Assembly: GCA_945861155.1 (NCBI GenBank)
Contig: CAMATN010000008.1
Location: 1-64,000 of the forward strand
Length of the DNA stretch: 64,000 nt
Direction: 5' to 3'
Source: Rhizobium sp. Q54
GTDB lineage: Bacteria > Pseudomonadota > Alphaproteobacteria > ATCC43930 > CGMCC-115725
Shown here: piece by piece, positions 49,604 through 58,424 of the stretch
Layout: every line of letters begins with the position of its first letter
Position numbering within the stretch: position 1 is the stretch's first letter
The notes under the pieces: generated by a model
What the model was told of the DNA's origin: nothing
The model's database searches: none
Seen by the model: only the letters and a program-made list of their open reading frames with translations
Translations under genes and position numbers: made by a program

Positions 49604-50590
49604 CTAGACCTGTTCGAGTGCGGGTTTCAGCACCGGGTGAATTTGGGTCGAATGCTCGCGCAGGAACAACAGAAGAGCCTTTTCATTCGCATGGAGCTTG
49701 CCGTCGCGCTGCAGGCGTGCCAGGAGCCAGCCTGCCTCCTCCTCCGTGACTTGGTGCGCCATCGCCGTGTGTTCGTCGATCGTGACATCGGAATTCGATG
49801 GCGACTCCAGCTTATAGGCGCCAAACACACGGGCTATGACCTCGCCCATGCGTAGGAGGAAGGCGCCGCGGTCAGCAGGCTCGTCGAGCCACTGTTCCCG
49901 CCGCAGGGCCTCCTCCCGGGTCGGGACGGCGTATCCTGAATAGAACAGAACTGAGTTGGCGGCAGCCTTGACGAACAAATCGGACCAAGAGGGATGGTTT
50001 TCCGCCTCCGCGGTAGCATCATTGATGTCAAAGAGAATTTCTGCCTCGGCGCGGGTCACCGCAATATGCTGGTCCCCGCCGGGCGCGTAGAGCACGCGTC
50101 GGAGCAGGGCGACATCCGCTTCTGTAACGACTCCAGGCTTGTACGCGCCCCCACGCCGTGCTGGGCCGGAGCCGTTGAGCACGGTATCGCGGACTGTCTC
50201 AAGCGCGAAGCGCATGAGCCGGTCAGGGCTTTTCTTGGCTTTCTCGACCACGCCGATGATGGCCTCCAGTTCGGTACTGGTCTCGATTCGACCGTCGCGC
50301 GTCAGATGCTCGATCAGCCACTCCGTTTTCGCATCGTCGACGTAGCCCTGCGGCTCCTGCTGCTCCACCAAAAAACAGGCAATGGCTTCGGCGAACAAAT
50401 CTGTCCACTCGGAGCCCTTGTCAGCACAAGCATTGTCGATAGCGAGCAGCGCCTCGATCTGCTCCTGTGCGATCGTCCGACCACCAAAGATGTGTTGACG
50501 CAGGCGCAGGACGTCCTCCGCCGCGATCCGACCCGACGATTTGATCCCGGCTACCAAGTCCGGAAATTGAGGGCGCTCCATCTCGCTCAC
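49604..50590 (-). CDS. Hypothetical protein with internally duplicated helical module
   Basis: Repeats: DVLRLRQHIFGG...ALLAIDNACADKGSEWTDLFAEAIACFLV and DVALLRRVLYAPGG...ILFDINDATAEAENHPSWSDLFVKAAANSVLF. Confidence 0.7.
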   Translation of the reverse strand: MSEMERPQFPDLVAGIKSSGRIAAEDVLRLRQHIFGGRTIAQEQIEALLAIDNACADKGSEWTDLFAEAIACFLVEQQEPQGYVDDAKTEWLIEHLTRDGRIETSTELEAIIGVVEKAKKSPDRLMRFALETVRDTVLNGSGPARRGGAYKPGVVTEADVALLRRVLYAPGGDQHIAVTRAEAEILFDINDATAEAENHPSWSDLFVKAAANSVLFYSGYAVPTREEALRREQWLDEPADRGAFLLRMGEVIARVFGAYKLESPSNSDVTIDEHTAMAHQVTEEEAGWLLARLQRDGKLHANEKALLLFLREHSTQIHPVLKPALEQV

Positions 50591-50891
50591 CTTCTGAACC
50601 TAATGCAGTATAACCTAAAGCAGTTCGCGCTTGCCTGGAACCACCTTGTCTTGCCGACGGCCGTGTATGGCAGTGCACCAGCCAAATCGACCTTCATCTT
50701 GAATTGCTGATTTTACCTTAACATTGTCAAAAACCGGCCCCCGCCACAGCCGTGATTCGACGCGTAAACGCGTGCCGAAAGCGAGCCAAAAATAGGATGG
50801 GTAACGGGTCGGACCGTCCTGATCGCGCTTGGAACCGATCCATGACCATAGTATCACCGCGACAGGAACGCCGCGACGATGGGAGGCACCG

Positions 50892-51911
50892 GTGCGATTC
50901 GGGATCTTCGACCACCTCGACGACAGCGGCGCGCCGCTCGGACAGCATTACGCCGACCGGCTGCGGCTGATCGAAGCCTATGACCGGGCCGGGTTCTACG
51001 GCTATCACCTGGCCGAGCACCACAACACGCCGCTCGGCTACGCGCCGTCGCCCGGCATCTTTCTGTCGGCGGTGGCGCAGCGCACCAAGCGGCTCAAATT
51101 CGGGCCGATGGTCTATTTGTTGCCGCTCTACCACCCGTTGCGGCTGATCGACGAAATTTGCATGCTCGACCAGATGAGCGGCGGGCGGTTCCTCTATGGC
51201 GTCGGGCGAGGCATCTCGCCAATCGAGGTCGGGTTTTACGGCGTCGATTTCGGGACCGGGGCGGAGCAATTCCGCGAAGCCTACGAGGTCATCCGCATCG
51301 GCCTGACCGAGGACGAACTGAATTTCCACGGCAAATTCTACAATTTCGACCATGTCCCGATCGTCATGAAGCCGGTCCAGCTTCCCTTTCCCGAGCTGTG
51401 GTATGGCACCAGCCGGCCGGACAGCATTCCGTGGGCGGCCGAGCAGGGCGCCCATATCGTCACGCTTCGCGACACGGCGCAGGCGCGCGCGATCATCGAC
51501 CTCTACAAATCGGAATGGCGCAAGCACGGCCGCCCCGAATCGGCGTTGCCGCTGATGGGGATCAACCGCCATGTCGTCATCGCCGACACGCAAGCGGCGG
51601 CGCGCGACATCGCGCGGCGCGCCTATCCGCGGTGGCGCCGGCACATGGAGCTCTTGTGGGCCAAATACGACGTGCCGTTCCCATTAAAGGCGTCGCTGCC
51701 CGACGAATGGGACCCGCTCGAGGCGCACGGCCATGCGGTCGCCGGCACGCCCTCGCAGGTGCGCGACTTTATCGCCGCCCAGACCGAGGCCGCCGGCGCG
51801 AGCTATTTCGTCTGCGACTTCGCCTTCGGGTCGATGAGCCCCGACGAGGCGATGCGCTCGGTCGAATTGTTCGCGGCGGAAGTGATGCCGGCCTTCGCCG
51901 GCCAGGGTTGA
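50892..51911 (+). CDS. LLM-class flavin-dependent oxidoreductase (start uncertain, open from 50829)
   Basis: GFYGYHLAEHHNTPLGYAPSPGIFLSAVAQRTKRLKFGPMVYLLPLYHPLRLIDEICMLDQMSGGRFLYGVGRG. Confidence 0.93.
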   Translation: MRFGIFDHLDDSGAPLGQHYADRLRLIEAYDRAGFYGYHLAEHHNTPLGYAPSPGIFLSAVAQRTKRLKFGPMVYLLPLYHPLRLIDEICMLDQMSGGRFLYGVGRGISPIEVGFYGVDFGTGAEQFREAYEVIRIGLTEDELNFHGKFYNFDHVPIVMKPVQLPFPELWYGTSRPDSIPWAAEQGAHIVTLRDTAQARAIIDLYKSEWRKHGRPESALPLMGINRHVVIADTQAAARDIARRAYPRWRRHMELLWAKYDVPFPLKASLPDEWDPLEAHGHAVAGTPSQVRDFIAAQTEAAGASYFVCDFAFGSMSPDEAMRSVELFAAEVMPAFAGQG

Positions 51912-51957
51912 CGGCGCGCGCGGCGTCCGGGCCAGCAGCGGAACCAGGGCGCGGATT

Positions 51958-52749
51958 TTGGTGGATTTGCTGGCGGCGGTAGGCCCGCTTACGGTGCTGT
52001 CGGGCTTTGCGGTCGGGCTGCTGGTCGGCCTGACCGGCGTCGGCGGCGGTGCGCTGATGACGCCGCTGCTGATCCTGCTGTTCGACGCGCCCGCCACCAC
52101 CGCCGTCGGCACCGATCTGCTGTATGCGGCGGCGACCAAGAGCGCCGGCACGATCGCGCATGGCCGGAAGCAAACCGTCGATTGGCCGATCACGCTGCGC
52201 CTCGCCGCCGGCAGCCTGCCGGGAGCGGTTCTGACGATCCTCGCGCTCTATTTGATGGGGGTCGGCAGAGGCAGTTCGCCCCGGCTGATCACGATCGCGT
52301 TGGGCATCGCGCTGCTGCTGAGCGCGGCAGCGGTGGTGGCGCGACCGTGGATCAGGCGGATCAGCGACCGGCATGCCGGCGAACGGCGGCCGTGGACGGT
52401 GCCGGTAACGGTGCTTGCCGGGTTCGGTTTGGGCGTGGTCGTGACGATCACCTCGGTCGGCGCCGGCGCCCTCGGCATGACCCTCCTGGTGATCCTCTAT
52501 CCGGGCGTGCGGCTGGTTCGGCTGGTCGGCTCCGACATCGCGCATGCGGTGCCGCTGACCCTGGTCGCCGGCCTCGGCCATTGGCTGCTGGGCTCGGTCG
52601 ACTGGGCGCTGATGATCGCGCTGCTGCTCGGCTCGGTGCCCGGCATCACGCTCGGCAGCCATATGAGCGGGCGCTTGCCGGAGCGGGTGCTGCGGCCGAT
52701 CCTCGCCGCGATCCTGGTGGTCGTCGGGCTGAAGATGCTGTTCGGCTGA
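51958..52749 (+). CDS. TauE/SafE (TSUP) family permease
   Basis: GFAVGLLVGLTGVGGGALMTPLLILLFDAPATTAVGTDLLYAAATKSAGTIAHGRKQTVDW. Confidence 0.93.
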   Translation: MVDLLAAVGPLTVLSGFAVGLLVGLTGVGGGALMTPLLILLFDAPATTAVGTDLLYAAATKSAGTIAHGRKQTVDWPITLRLAAGSLPGAVLTILALYLMGVGRGSSPRLITIALGIALLLSAAAVVARPWIRRISDRHAGERRPWTVPVTVLAGFGLGVVVTITSVGAGALGMTLLVILYPGVRLVRLVGSDIAHAVPLTLVAGLGHWLLGSVDWALMIALLLGSVPGITLGSHMSGRLPERVLRPILAAILVVVGLKMLFG

Positions 52750-54220
52750 TCACCGCCGCGAGCGCGCCTCGATGCCGTCGAGCATGGCGTGAATGCGGGC
52801 GATCGGGGCGTCCTTGTCGTAGAGCGCGTAGAGCGCGCCGGCGAGGCGGACCGGATCGCCCGAATAATAGCGCTCGTAGAGCTGCTGGCGCCCGGAGAAC
52901 GACGATACCGCCGCGTCGAACGCGAGACGGAACAATTTGACCCGGCTCGGCGCGTCGGCGTTGACCGACTGGGCATAGGCCTCGACATCGGCCGCCGCCG
53001 GCCCGCCGAATTCGGCAAACGACGGCACCGCGACGAGCCCGCCGGCGCCCAATGTCTGGATGATCTCGCAGGCGCGGATGAACATTTTCGGGAACATCAT
53101 CCGCACGGTCCATAGCGGCATGTCGGCCGGGGTCATCAGCCCGGAGGCCGGGTTCGGGGCGGCATCGGCCTCGCTGGCGCGGAGGCACGAGCGCACGAAC
53201 TCGGCGTGCTGGATCAACTCGGCCAGCATCCCCTGTACATGCAGGTGCGCGTCGATATTGGTCGAGCGCGCGATCGCGAAACCGAGCGCCATCATGAACT
53301 CGGCCTTGGCCAGGTTCTTGGTCGAGGTCCTGGTGCATGATTTGCGGCATCGCCCCGGTGCGCTGAAAGAGGCCGTTGCACATCTCCGGGTCGCGATGGA
53401 TGAAGACGCGTTCCCACGGCACCAGCACATCGTCGAACACGGCGAGGCCATCGCCCTCGTCGAGGCGCGACGACAGCGGGTAGTCCATCGCCGAGGCGGC
53501 ATTCTGGTGCACCACCGACGGCCGGCAGATAAAGCGCAGCCCCGCCGTCGCGACCGGGATCGCGAAGCCGAACGCGTAGGGCGCGGCCTCGGCGTTGGTC
53601 GCGAGAAAGGTCGAGGGCATGACCAGGATTTCGTCGGCATAGGCGCACAAGGTCGACACCATGCGGGCGCCTGTCACGACGATGCCGGCATCGGTCTCGC
53701 GGACGATCTTCGCCGCGAGATCCTTTTCCTGGCGCTCGACCGGGCGCGAGCGGTCGACTTGCGGGTTTAAGAGGGTGTGCGTCATGCACAGATCGTGCTC
53801 GCGCGCATGGACATGGTAGGCCCGGATGTTGTCGGCGAAGCGCGGGTCGCCGCGTCCGAATTCCGGCGCGGCGGCGGCGAGCCCGGTCAGCATAACATTG
53901 AGGAAATCGGGACTGCGGCCGAACATGCCGCAGGTCGCATCCATCCAGATTTTGACCATCGAGCGGCGGCGCACCAGGTCGTTGACCGAGCGCGGCTCGA
54001 TAAACGACAGCCCGACCGGCGCGCCGCTCGACGGCGAGGCGAAAATCATCCGGTCGGCGAGCGCCGGATCGTGCTGCATGTCGTAAAGCTCGGCCAGGCT
54101 GTGCGCCGCCCCGGCAAGGCGCGGGTCCGTCGTCACATCGGCGATGCGCTCGCCGTCCATGAAAATCCGCCGGTCGTCGCGGATCGCTTCGAGAAATTGC
54201 TTGCCGGTGCGGATGGGCAT
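52750..54220 (-). pseudogene. 4-hydroxyphenylacetate 3-hydroxylase (HpaB-like) monooxygenase, frameshifted
   Basis: N-terminal two thirds in one frame (MPIRTGKQFLEAIRDDRRIFMDGERI...PWERVFIHRDPEMCNGLFQRTGAMPQIMHQ), remainder in another (TSTKNLAKAEFMMALGFAIARS...ARIHAMLDGIEA). One extra base near 53329. Confidence 0.85.
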
Positions 54221-54270
54221 GGCCGCTCCTTTCACTTGCCGCGCGACGCCTCCGCCGGTCCCCTCAGATT

Positions 54271-54350
54271 GTCATCCCGGCGAAAGCCAGGATCCATCGA
54301 TCCGCGGCCTGAGCGGCTGAGGAATGGGCCCCGGCTTTCGCCGGGGCGAC
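54271..54350. repeat. Dispersed palindromic repeat family D, copy 1
   Basis: gtcatcccggcgaaagccagg...ccccggctttcgccggggcgac; copy 2 at 60844-60924. Confidence 0.8.
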
Positions 54351-54360
54351 AATCTTGTTT

Positions 54361-54459
54361 AGCTTTGCAGCAGCGGGCTCTCTTCCCGTTCGAGCACCTT
54401 CCTGACCGCCGAGCGCCGCACCATGCGGTCCTTGAAGGCGGTGTAGTTCGTTTCTTGAG
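54361..54459 (-). pseudogene. C-terminal remnant of a glutathione S-transferase-like gene
   Basis: Reverse strand reads QETNYTAFKDRMVRRSAVRKVLEREESPLLQS*, typical of a GST C-terminus; no upstream GST body. Confidence 0.55.
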
Positions 54460-54484
54460 ATTGGCGTGCGCGGCTTCGTCGGTG

Positions 54485-55849
54485 TCATTCCCGGGCGCCC
54501 TGGAAGACTACCGATCTACCTTGCCGTTTCAACGCGGCGCGCCAAGCGGCGAGATCGGCCAATGCCCGGCGGGCGACCAATGGTTTGCGGTCGGCGTGCT
54601 TGCCGGGATCAGGGCTGAGCGGCGGGAACAGGCCGACATTGACGTTCATCGGCTGAAAGCCGCGGGAATCGGCGCCGCCGGTGATGTGGCCTAAGAGGGC
54701 GCCGAGCGCGGTCGTCTCCGGCGGCGCGGCGATGGCATGGCCGCGGCGCGCCGCCGCCGCGAAGCGTCCGGCGAGGAGGCCGATCGCCGCGCTCTCGACA
54801 TAGCCCTCGACGCCGGTGATCTGCCCGGCGAAACGCATCCGCTTCATCGCCTTCAGCCGCAATTCGCCGTCGAGCAGGTCAGGGCTGTTGATGAAGGTGT
54901 TGCGGTGCAGCCCGCCCAATCGCGCGAACTCGGCCCGCTCCAGCCCTGGGATCAGGCGGAAGACCCCGGTCTGCGCGCCATGCCGCAATTTGGTCTGGAA
55001 GCCGACCATGTTGTAGAGCGTGGCCAATGCGTTGTCCTGGCGCAGCTGGACGACCGCATGGGGCCGGACCCCGGTGCGCGGGTCGCGCAGGCCGACCGGT
55101 TTCATCGGGCCGAAGCGCAAGGTCTCGGGGCCGCGCGCGGCCATCACCTCGACCGGCAGGCAGCCCTCGAAATAGGGCGTCGATTTCTCCCATTCGTGGA
55201 ACTCGGTCTTGTCGCCGGCGAGCAACGCGGCGACGAATGCCTCGTATTGCGCACGGTCGAGCGGGCAGTTGATGTAGTCGGCACCCTCACCTTTATCGTA
55301 GCGCGACTGGAACCAGGCCCGGTCGAAATCGATCGAGTCGCGGTAGACGATCGGTGCGATCGCGTCGAAAAACGCCAGCGACTCCGCGCCGGTCAGCGCA
55401 GCGATTGCCGTGGCCAATGCCGGCGAGGTCAATGGCCCGGTGGCGACGATGACCTCGTCCCACTCCGGCGGCGGCAATCCGGCGATTTCCTCGCGCCGGA
55501 TCTCGACCAGCGGATCAGCGGCGAGCGCCGCCTCGACCGCCGCGGAAAACCCGACCCGGTCGACCGCCAGCGCCCCGCCGGCCGGGACTTTGTGCGCATC
55601 CGCGGCGCGCAGGATCAGCGAGCCGCAACGCCGCATCTCCTCGTGCAGCAGGCCAACCGCATTGCGCTCCGGGTCGTCCGAGCGGAACGAATTCGAACAC
55701 ACCAACTCGGCGAGCCCCTGCCCCTGATGCGCCGCGGTGCCGCGTACCGGCCGCATCTCATGGAGCACCACCGGCGCCCCGGCCCGCGCCACCTGCCACG
55801 CCGCCTCGCTGCCCGCCAGCCCGCCGCCGATGATGTGGATGGGGTTCAT
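54485..55849 (-). CDS. trmFO: FAD-dependent tRNA (uracil-54-C5)-methyltransferase TrmFO
   Basis: [70 protein letters not shown]. Confidence 0.97.
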   Translation of the reverse strand: MNPIHIIGGGLAGSEAAWQVARAGAPVVLHEMRPVRGTAAHQGQGLAELVCSNSFRSDDPERNAVGLLHEEMRRCGSLILRAADAHKVPAGGALAVDRVGFSAAVEAALAADPLVEIRREEIAGLPPPEWDEVIVATGPLTSPALATAIAALTGAESLAFFDAIAPIVYRDSIDFDRAWFQSRYDKGEGADYINCPLDRAQYEAFVAALLAGDKTEFHEWEKSTPYFEGCLPVEVMAARGPETLRFGPMKPVGLRDPRTGVRPHAVVQLRQDNALATLYNMVGFQTKLRHGAQTGVFRLIPGLERAEFARLGGLHRNTFINSPDLLDGELRLKAMKRMRFAGQITGVEGYVESAAIGLLAGRFAAAARRGHAIAAPPETTALGALLGHITGGADSRGFQPMNVNVGLFPPLSPDPGKHADRKPLVARRALADLAAWRAALKRQGRSVVFQGARE

Positions 55850-55855
55850 ACAGGC

Positions 55856-56260
55856 TTACGTGTCGCTCGCCGCCCGCACCTTCAAGGCATCGAGCCAGCG
55901 GTACAGCAAGGCTGCATGTGCAGGCACGTGCTCTTCGATCTGGTCCCCGATTTCGCCGCGGTACATATGCACCGCAAGGTAGCGCGCACTGCCGATGTCG
56001 AACGCGGTCCGGGCGTCCTCATCGGACAACCAACCAAGTCGCCGCGACGAACGGATGCCAGAGTTGGGCGAGGCAACAGCGATGCCTTCTCGCTCAGCAA
56101 GCAGTTGCTGGGACGTTTTCCACACAGCCTCAAAGGTATAGATAAGTCTTTGTATCATGCCGTCCCGCTCCAGCAGCGATCGACCGCTCTTGCCGATCGC
56201 CTCATTCAATGTCGCGAGCGCGGCCTCTGCGTCGGCGATCCGGATACTTACTTGCGCCAC
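55856..56260 (-). CDS. HepT-like HEPN protein (nucleotidyltransferase substrate-binding family)
   Basis: LLERDGMIQRLIYTFEAVWKTSQQLL; Rx4H-like RYLAVHMY; overlaps the stop of the upstream MNT gene. Confidence 0.8.
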   Translation of the reverse strand: MAQVSIRIADAEAALATLNEAIGKSGRSLLERDGMIQRLIYTFEAVWKTSQQLLAEREGIAVASPNSGIRSSRRLGWLSDEDARTAFDIGSARYLAVHMYRGEIGDQIEEHVPAHAALLYRWLDALKVRAASDT

Positions 56261-56580
56261 TGCATTCCCTCGCGCCAGACCTCATCGACAAGAGCGGGCG
56301 CCGCATATCGCAAGTCGACCAAATCCACATCGTACGGGATATTGCTGTCCTCGATATCGGCGCGGAGTTCGCCGAAAAAACCGGCGGGAACATCGTCCCG
56401 CGGCAGGATCGCGATATCGATGTCGCTGTGCTGCCGCACCTCGCCGCGCGCGCAGGAGCCGAACAACCACACCGCCGCGTCGTGCTCGCCAAGCGCGGCC
56501 ACCACCATGTGGCGCAATTCCCCGATCGCCCACTCGCGGGTGGGATTAATCTCTGTCTTGCTCCTTTGCTTAGTTGTCAT
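56248..56580 (-). CDS. MntA-like minimal nucleotidyltransferase
   Basis: AAVWLFGSCARGEVRQHSDIDIAIL = GSx10DxD motif; pairs with the HEPN gene. Confidence 0.88.
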   Translation of the reverse strand: MTTKQRSKTEINPTREWAIGELRHMVVAALGEHDAAVWLFGSCARGEVRQHSDIDIAILPRDDVPAGFFGELRADIEDSNIPYDVDLVDLRYAAPALVDEVWREGMQWRK

Positions 56581-56649
56581 TGCAAGCGAACGGGGCAATC
56601 TCGGGCCGGTCAATCGAGGTTGCGTCGTCGCTGCGCTCCTCGCAATGAC
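56576..56649. repeat. Dispersed palindromic repeat family E, copy 2
   Basis: gtcattgcaagcgaacggggcaatctcgg...gcgctcctcgcaatgac; similar to 45974-46058. Confidence 0.75.
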
Positions 56650-56713
56650 AATCGTGTGAGGCTGTGGCTGACTCGTGACGGGAGCGGGCGATGGGGGGAG
56701 CTGCGGGGCCGCG

Positions 56714-58114
56714 TCAGAGATGCAGCGCGTGGCCCAGCCCCAACAGGGCGGCTTCGCCGAATGCTTCGGCCAGGGTCGGGTGGACGTGGATCGTGTGCGC
56801 GACGTCGGCGAGCACGGCGCCCATCGCCAGCGCATGCGCGAACTCGCCGGCCAATTCGGCGATGTTGCGGCCGACTGCCTGGATGCCGAGGATGCGCTGG
56901 TCGTCGCGGCGCGAGACGACCCGGACAAAGCCGCCGCCCGCGCCGGCGTCGAGGGTTAGCGCGCGACCGTTCGCGGCGAACGGGAAGACCGACACGGCGG
57001 CGTCGATGCCGGCGGCTTCCGCCTCGCTCGGCAACAGGCCGGCGACGACGATCTCGGGCTCGGTGAAGACGATCGCGGCGACCGTGGCGGGATCGAAACA
57101 GCGGCGCTGCCCGGCGATGATCTCGGCGACCATCGCGCCCTGCGCCATCGCCTTGTGCGCCAGCATCGGCTCGCCGGCGAGATCGCCGATCGCCCAGACA
57201 TCGCGCATCGCGGTGCGGCATTGGTCGTCTATTTTGACGAATTTGCCGTCGCGGTCGAGCGCCATCGCGTCGAGGCCCCAACCCTCGGTCAGCGGCCGGC
57301 GGCCGATCGTCACCAGGATCTTGTCGGCCGGCAGCGCCAGCGGGCCGGCGGAGGTCTCGACCGCGAGGCGGCCGTCGCCATCGAGCCCGACGATTTTGGC
57401 GCCGAGATGCAGCTTGACGCCGGCCTGGGTCAGCCAGCGCCGCACCGGGCGGGTCAATGCGTCGTCATAGCGCGGCAGGATGCGCCCGGCGGCCTCGATG
57501 ATCGTCACGGCGGCGCCCAGCTTGCGAAACGCCGACCCGAGCTCGAGCCCGATATAGCCGGCGCCGACGATAACCAGATGCTGCGGCAGCACCGGCAACG
57601 ACAGCGCCTCGGTCGAGGAAATCACCGCGCCGCCGAAGGGCAGCCCGGGCAACGGAGCCGGCTCGGACCCGGTGGCGAGGATCACGTGCTCCGATGTGAT
57701 GGCAACGGAGCCCGAAGCGGTCGCGACCGTGCAGCTCTTTGCGTCGGTGAAAATCGCCCAGCCTTCGACGACCCGCACCTTGGCGCGCGCCAGCAGCCCG
57801 GCGACCCCGCCCGACAGCCGGTCGACGATGCCGTTTTTCCAGGCGATCGTGCGCGCCAGATCGAGACGCGGCGTCCCGGCGATCGCGATGCCGAGCGTGT
57901 CGGCGCTGGCGGCGTCGGCGATGTCAGCGAAGCGGTCGGCCGCGTGGATCAGCGCCTTCGACGGGATGCAGCCACGCAACAGGCACGTGCCGCCGAGCCG
58001 GCCGCCGTCGACCAGCACCGTGTCGAGGCCGAGCTGGCCGGCGCGGATCGCGGCGACATAGCCGCCCGGCCCGCCGCCGACCACAAGGACGCGCGGACGC
58101 AATGTTTCCGGCAT
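56714..58114 (-). CDS. lpdA: Dihydrolipoyl dehydrogenase (E3)
   Basis: VLVVGGGPGGYVAAIRAGQLGLDTVLVDGGRLGGTCLLRGCIPSKALIHAADRF; HVHPTLAEAFGEAALLGLG. Confidence 0.97.
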   Translation of the reverse strand: MPETLRPRVLVVGGGPGGYVAAIRAGQLGLDTVLVDGGRLGGTCLLRGCIPSKALIHAADRFADIADAASADTLGIAIAGTPRLDLARTIAWKNGIVDRLSGGVAGLLARAKVRVVEGWAIFTDAKSCTVATASGSVAITSEHVILATGSEPAPLPGLPFGGAVISSTEALSLPVLPQHLVIVGAGYIGLELGSAFRKLGAAVTIIEAAGRILPRYDDALTRPVRRWLTQAGVKLHLGAKIVGLDGDGRLAVETSAGPLALPADKILVTIGRRPLTEGWGLDAMALDRDGKFVKIDDQCRTAMRDVWAIGDLAGEPMLAHKAMAQGAMVAEIIAGQRRCFDPATVAAIVFTEPEIVVAGLLPSEAEAAGIDAAVSVFPFAANGRALTLDAGAGGGFVRVVSRRDDQRILGIQAVGRNIAELAGEFAHALAMGAVLADVAHTIHVHPTLAEAFGEAALLGLGHALHL

Positions 58115-58192
58115 GCTTCACTCCCAGATACAGCCGTCACCCCCGCGAACGAGGCCCGGATCAAATTGATGATTGGGCTGGATAGTCGCCGT

Positions 58193-58305
58193 GCGTCCTT
58201 CGAGACGGCCGCTTCGCGGCCTCCTCAGGATGAGGTTTTTCCCAAATTCCATCAGAGACTTACCTCATCCTGAGGAGCGCCCGAAGGGCGCGTCTCGAAG
58301 GACGC
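58193..58305. repeat. Dispersed palindromic repeat family B, copy 3
   Basis: gcgtccttcgagacggccgcttcgcggcctcctcaggatgagg...cctcatcctgaggagcgcccgaagggcgcgtctcgaaggacgc. Confidence 0.9.
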
Positions 58306-58424
58306 AGGATGATCATGCAGTCCTTTGAGCAATTTTCTGGCACCTTGAAAGCGGAGGTCCAGGGTGGGGTGACGGAGGTTTGGATCCCCTGGTTCCCACT
58401 TGAGCGGAATGACGCCGTCGGTGT

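Noticed and set aside
54737-56659. 640-aa plus-strand ORF
   Set aside because: Antisense to TrmFO and the HEPN/MNT pair; composition typical of shadow ORFs.
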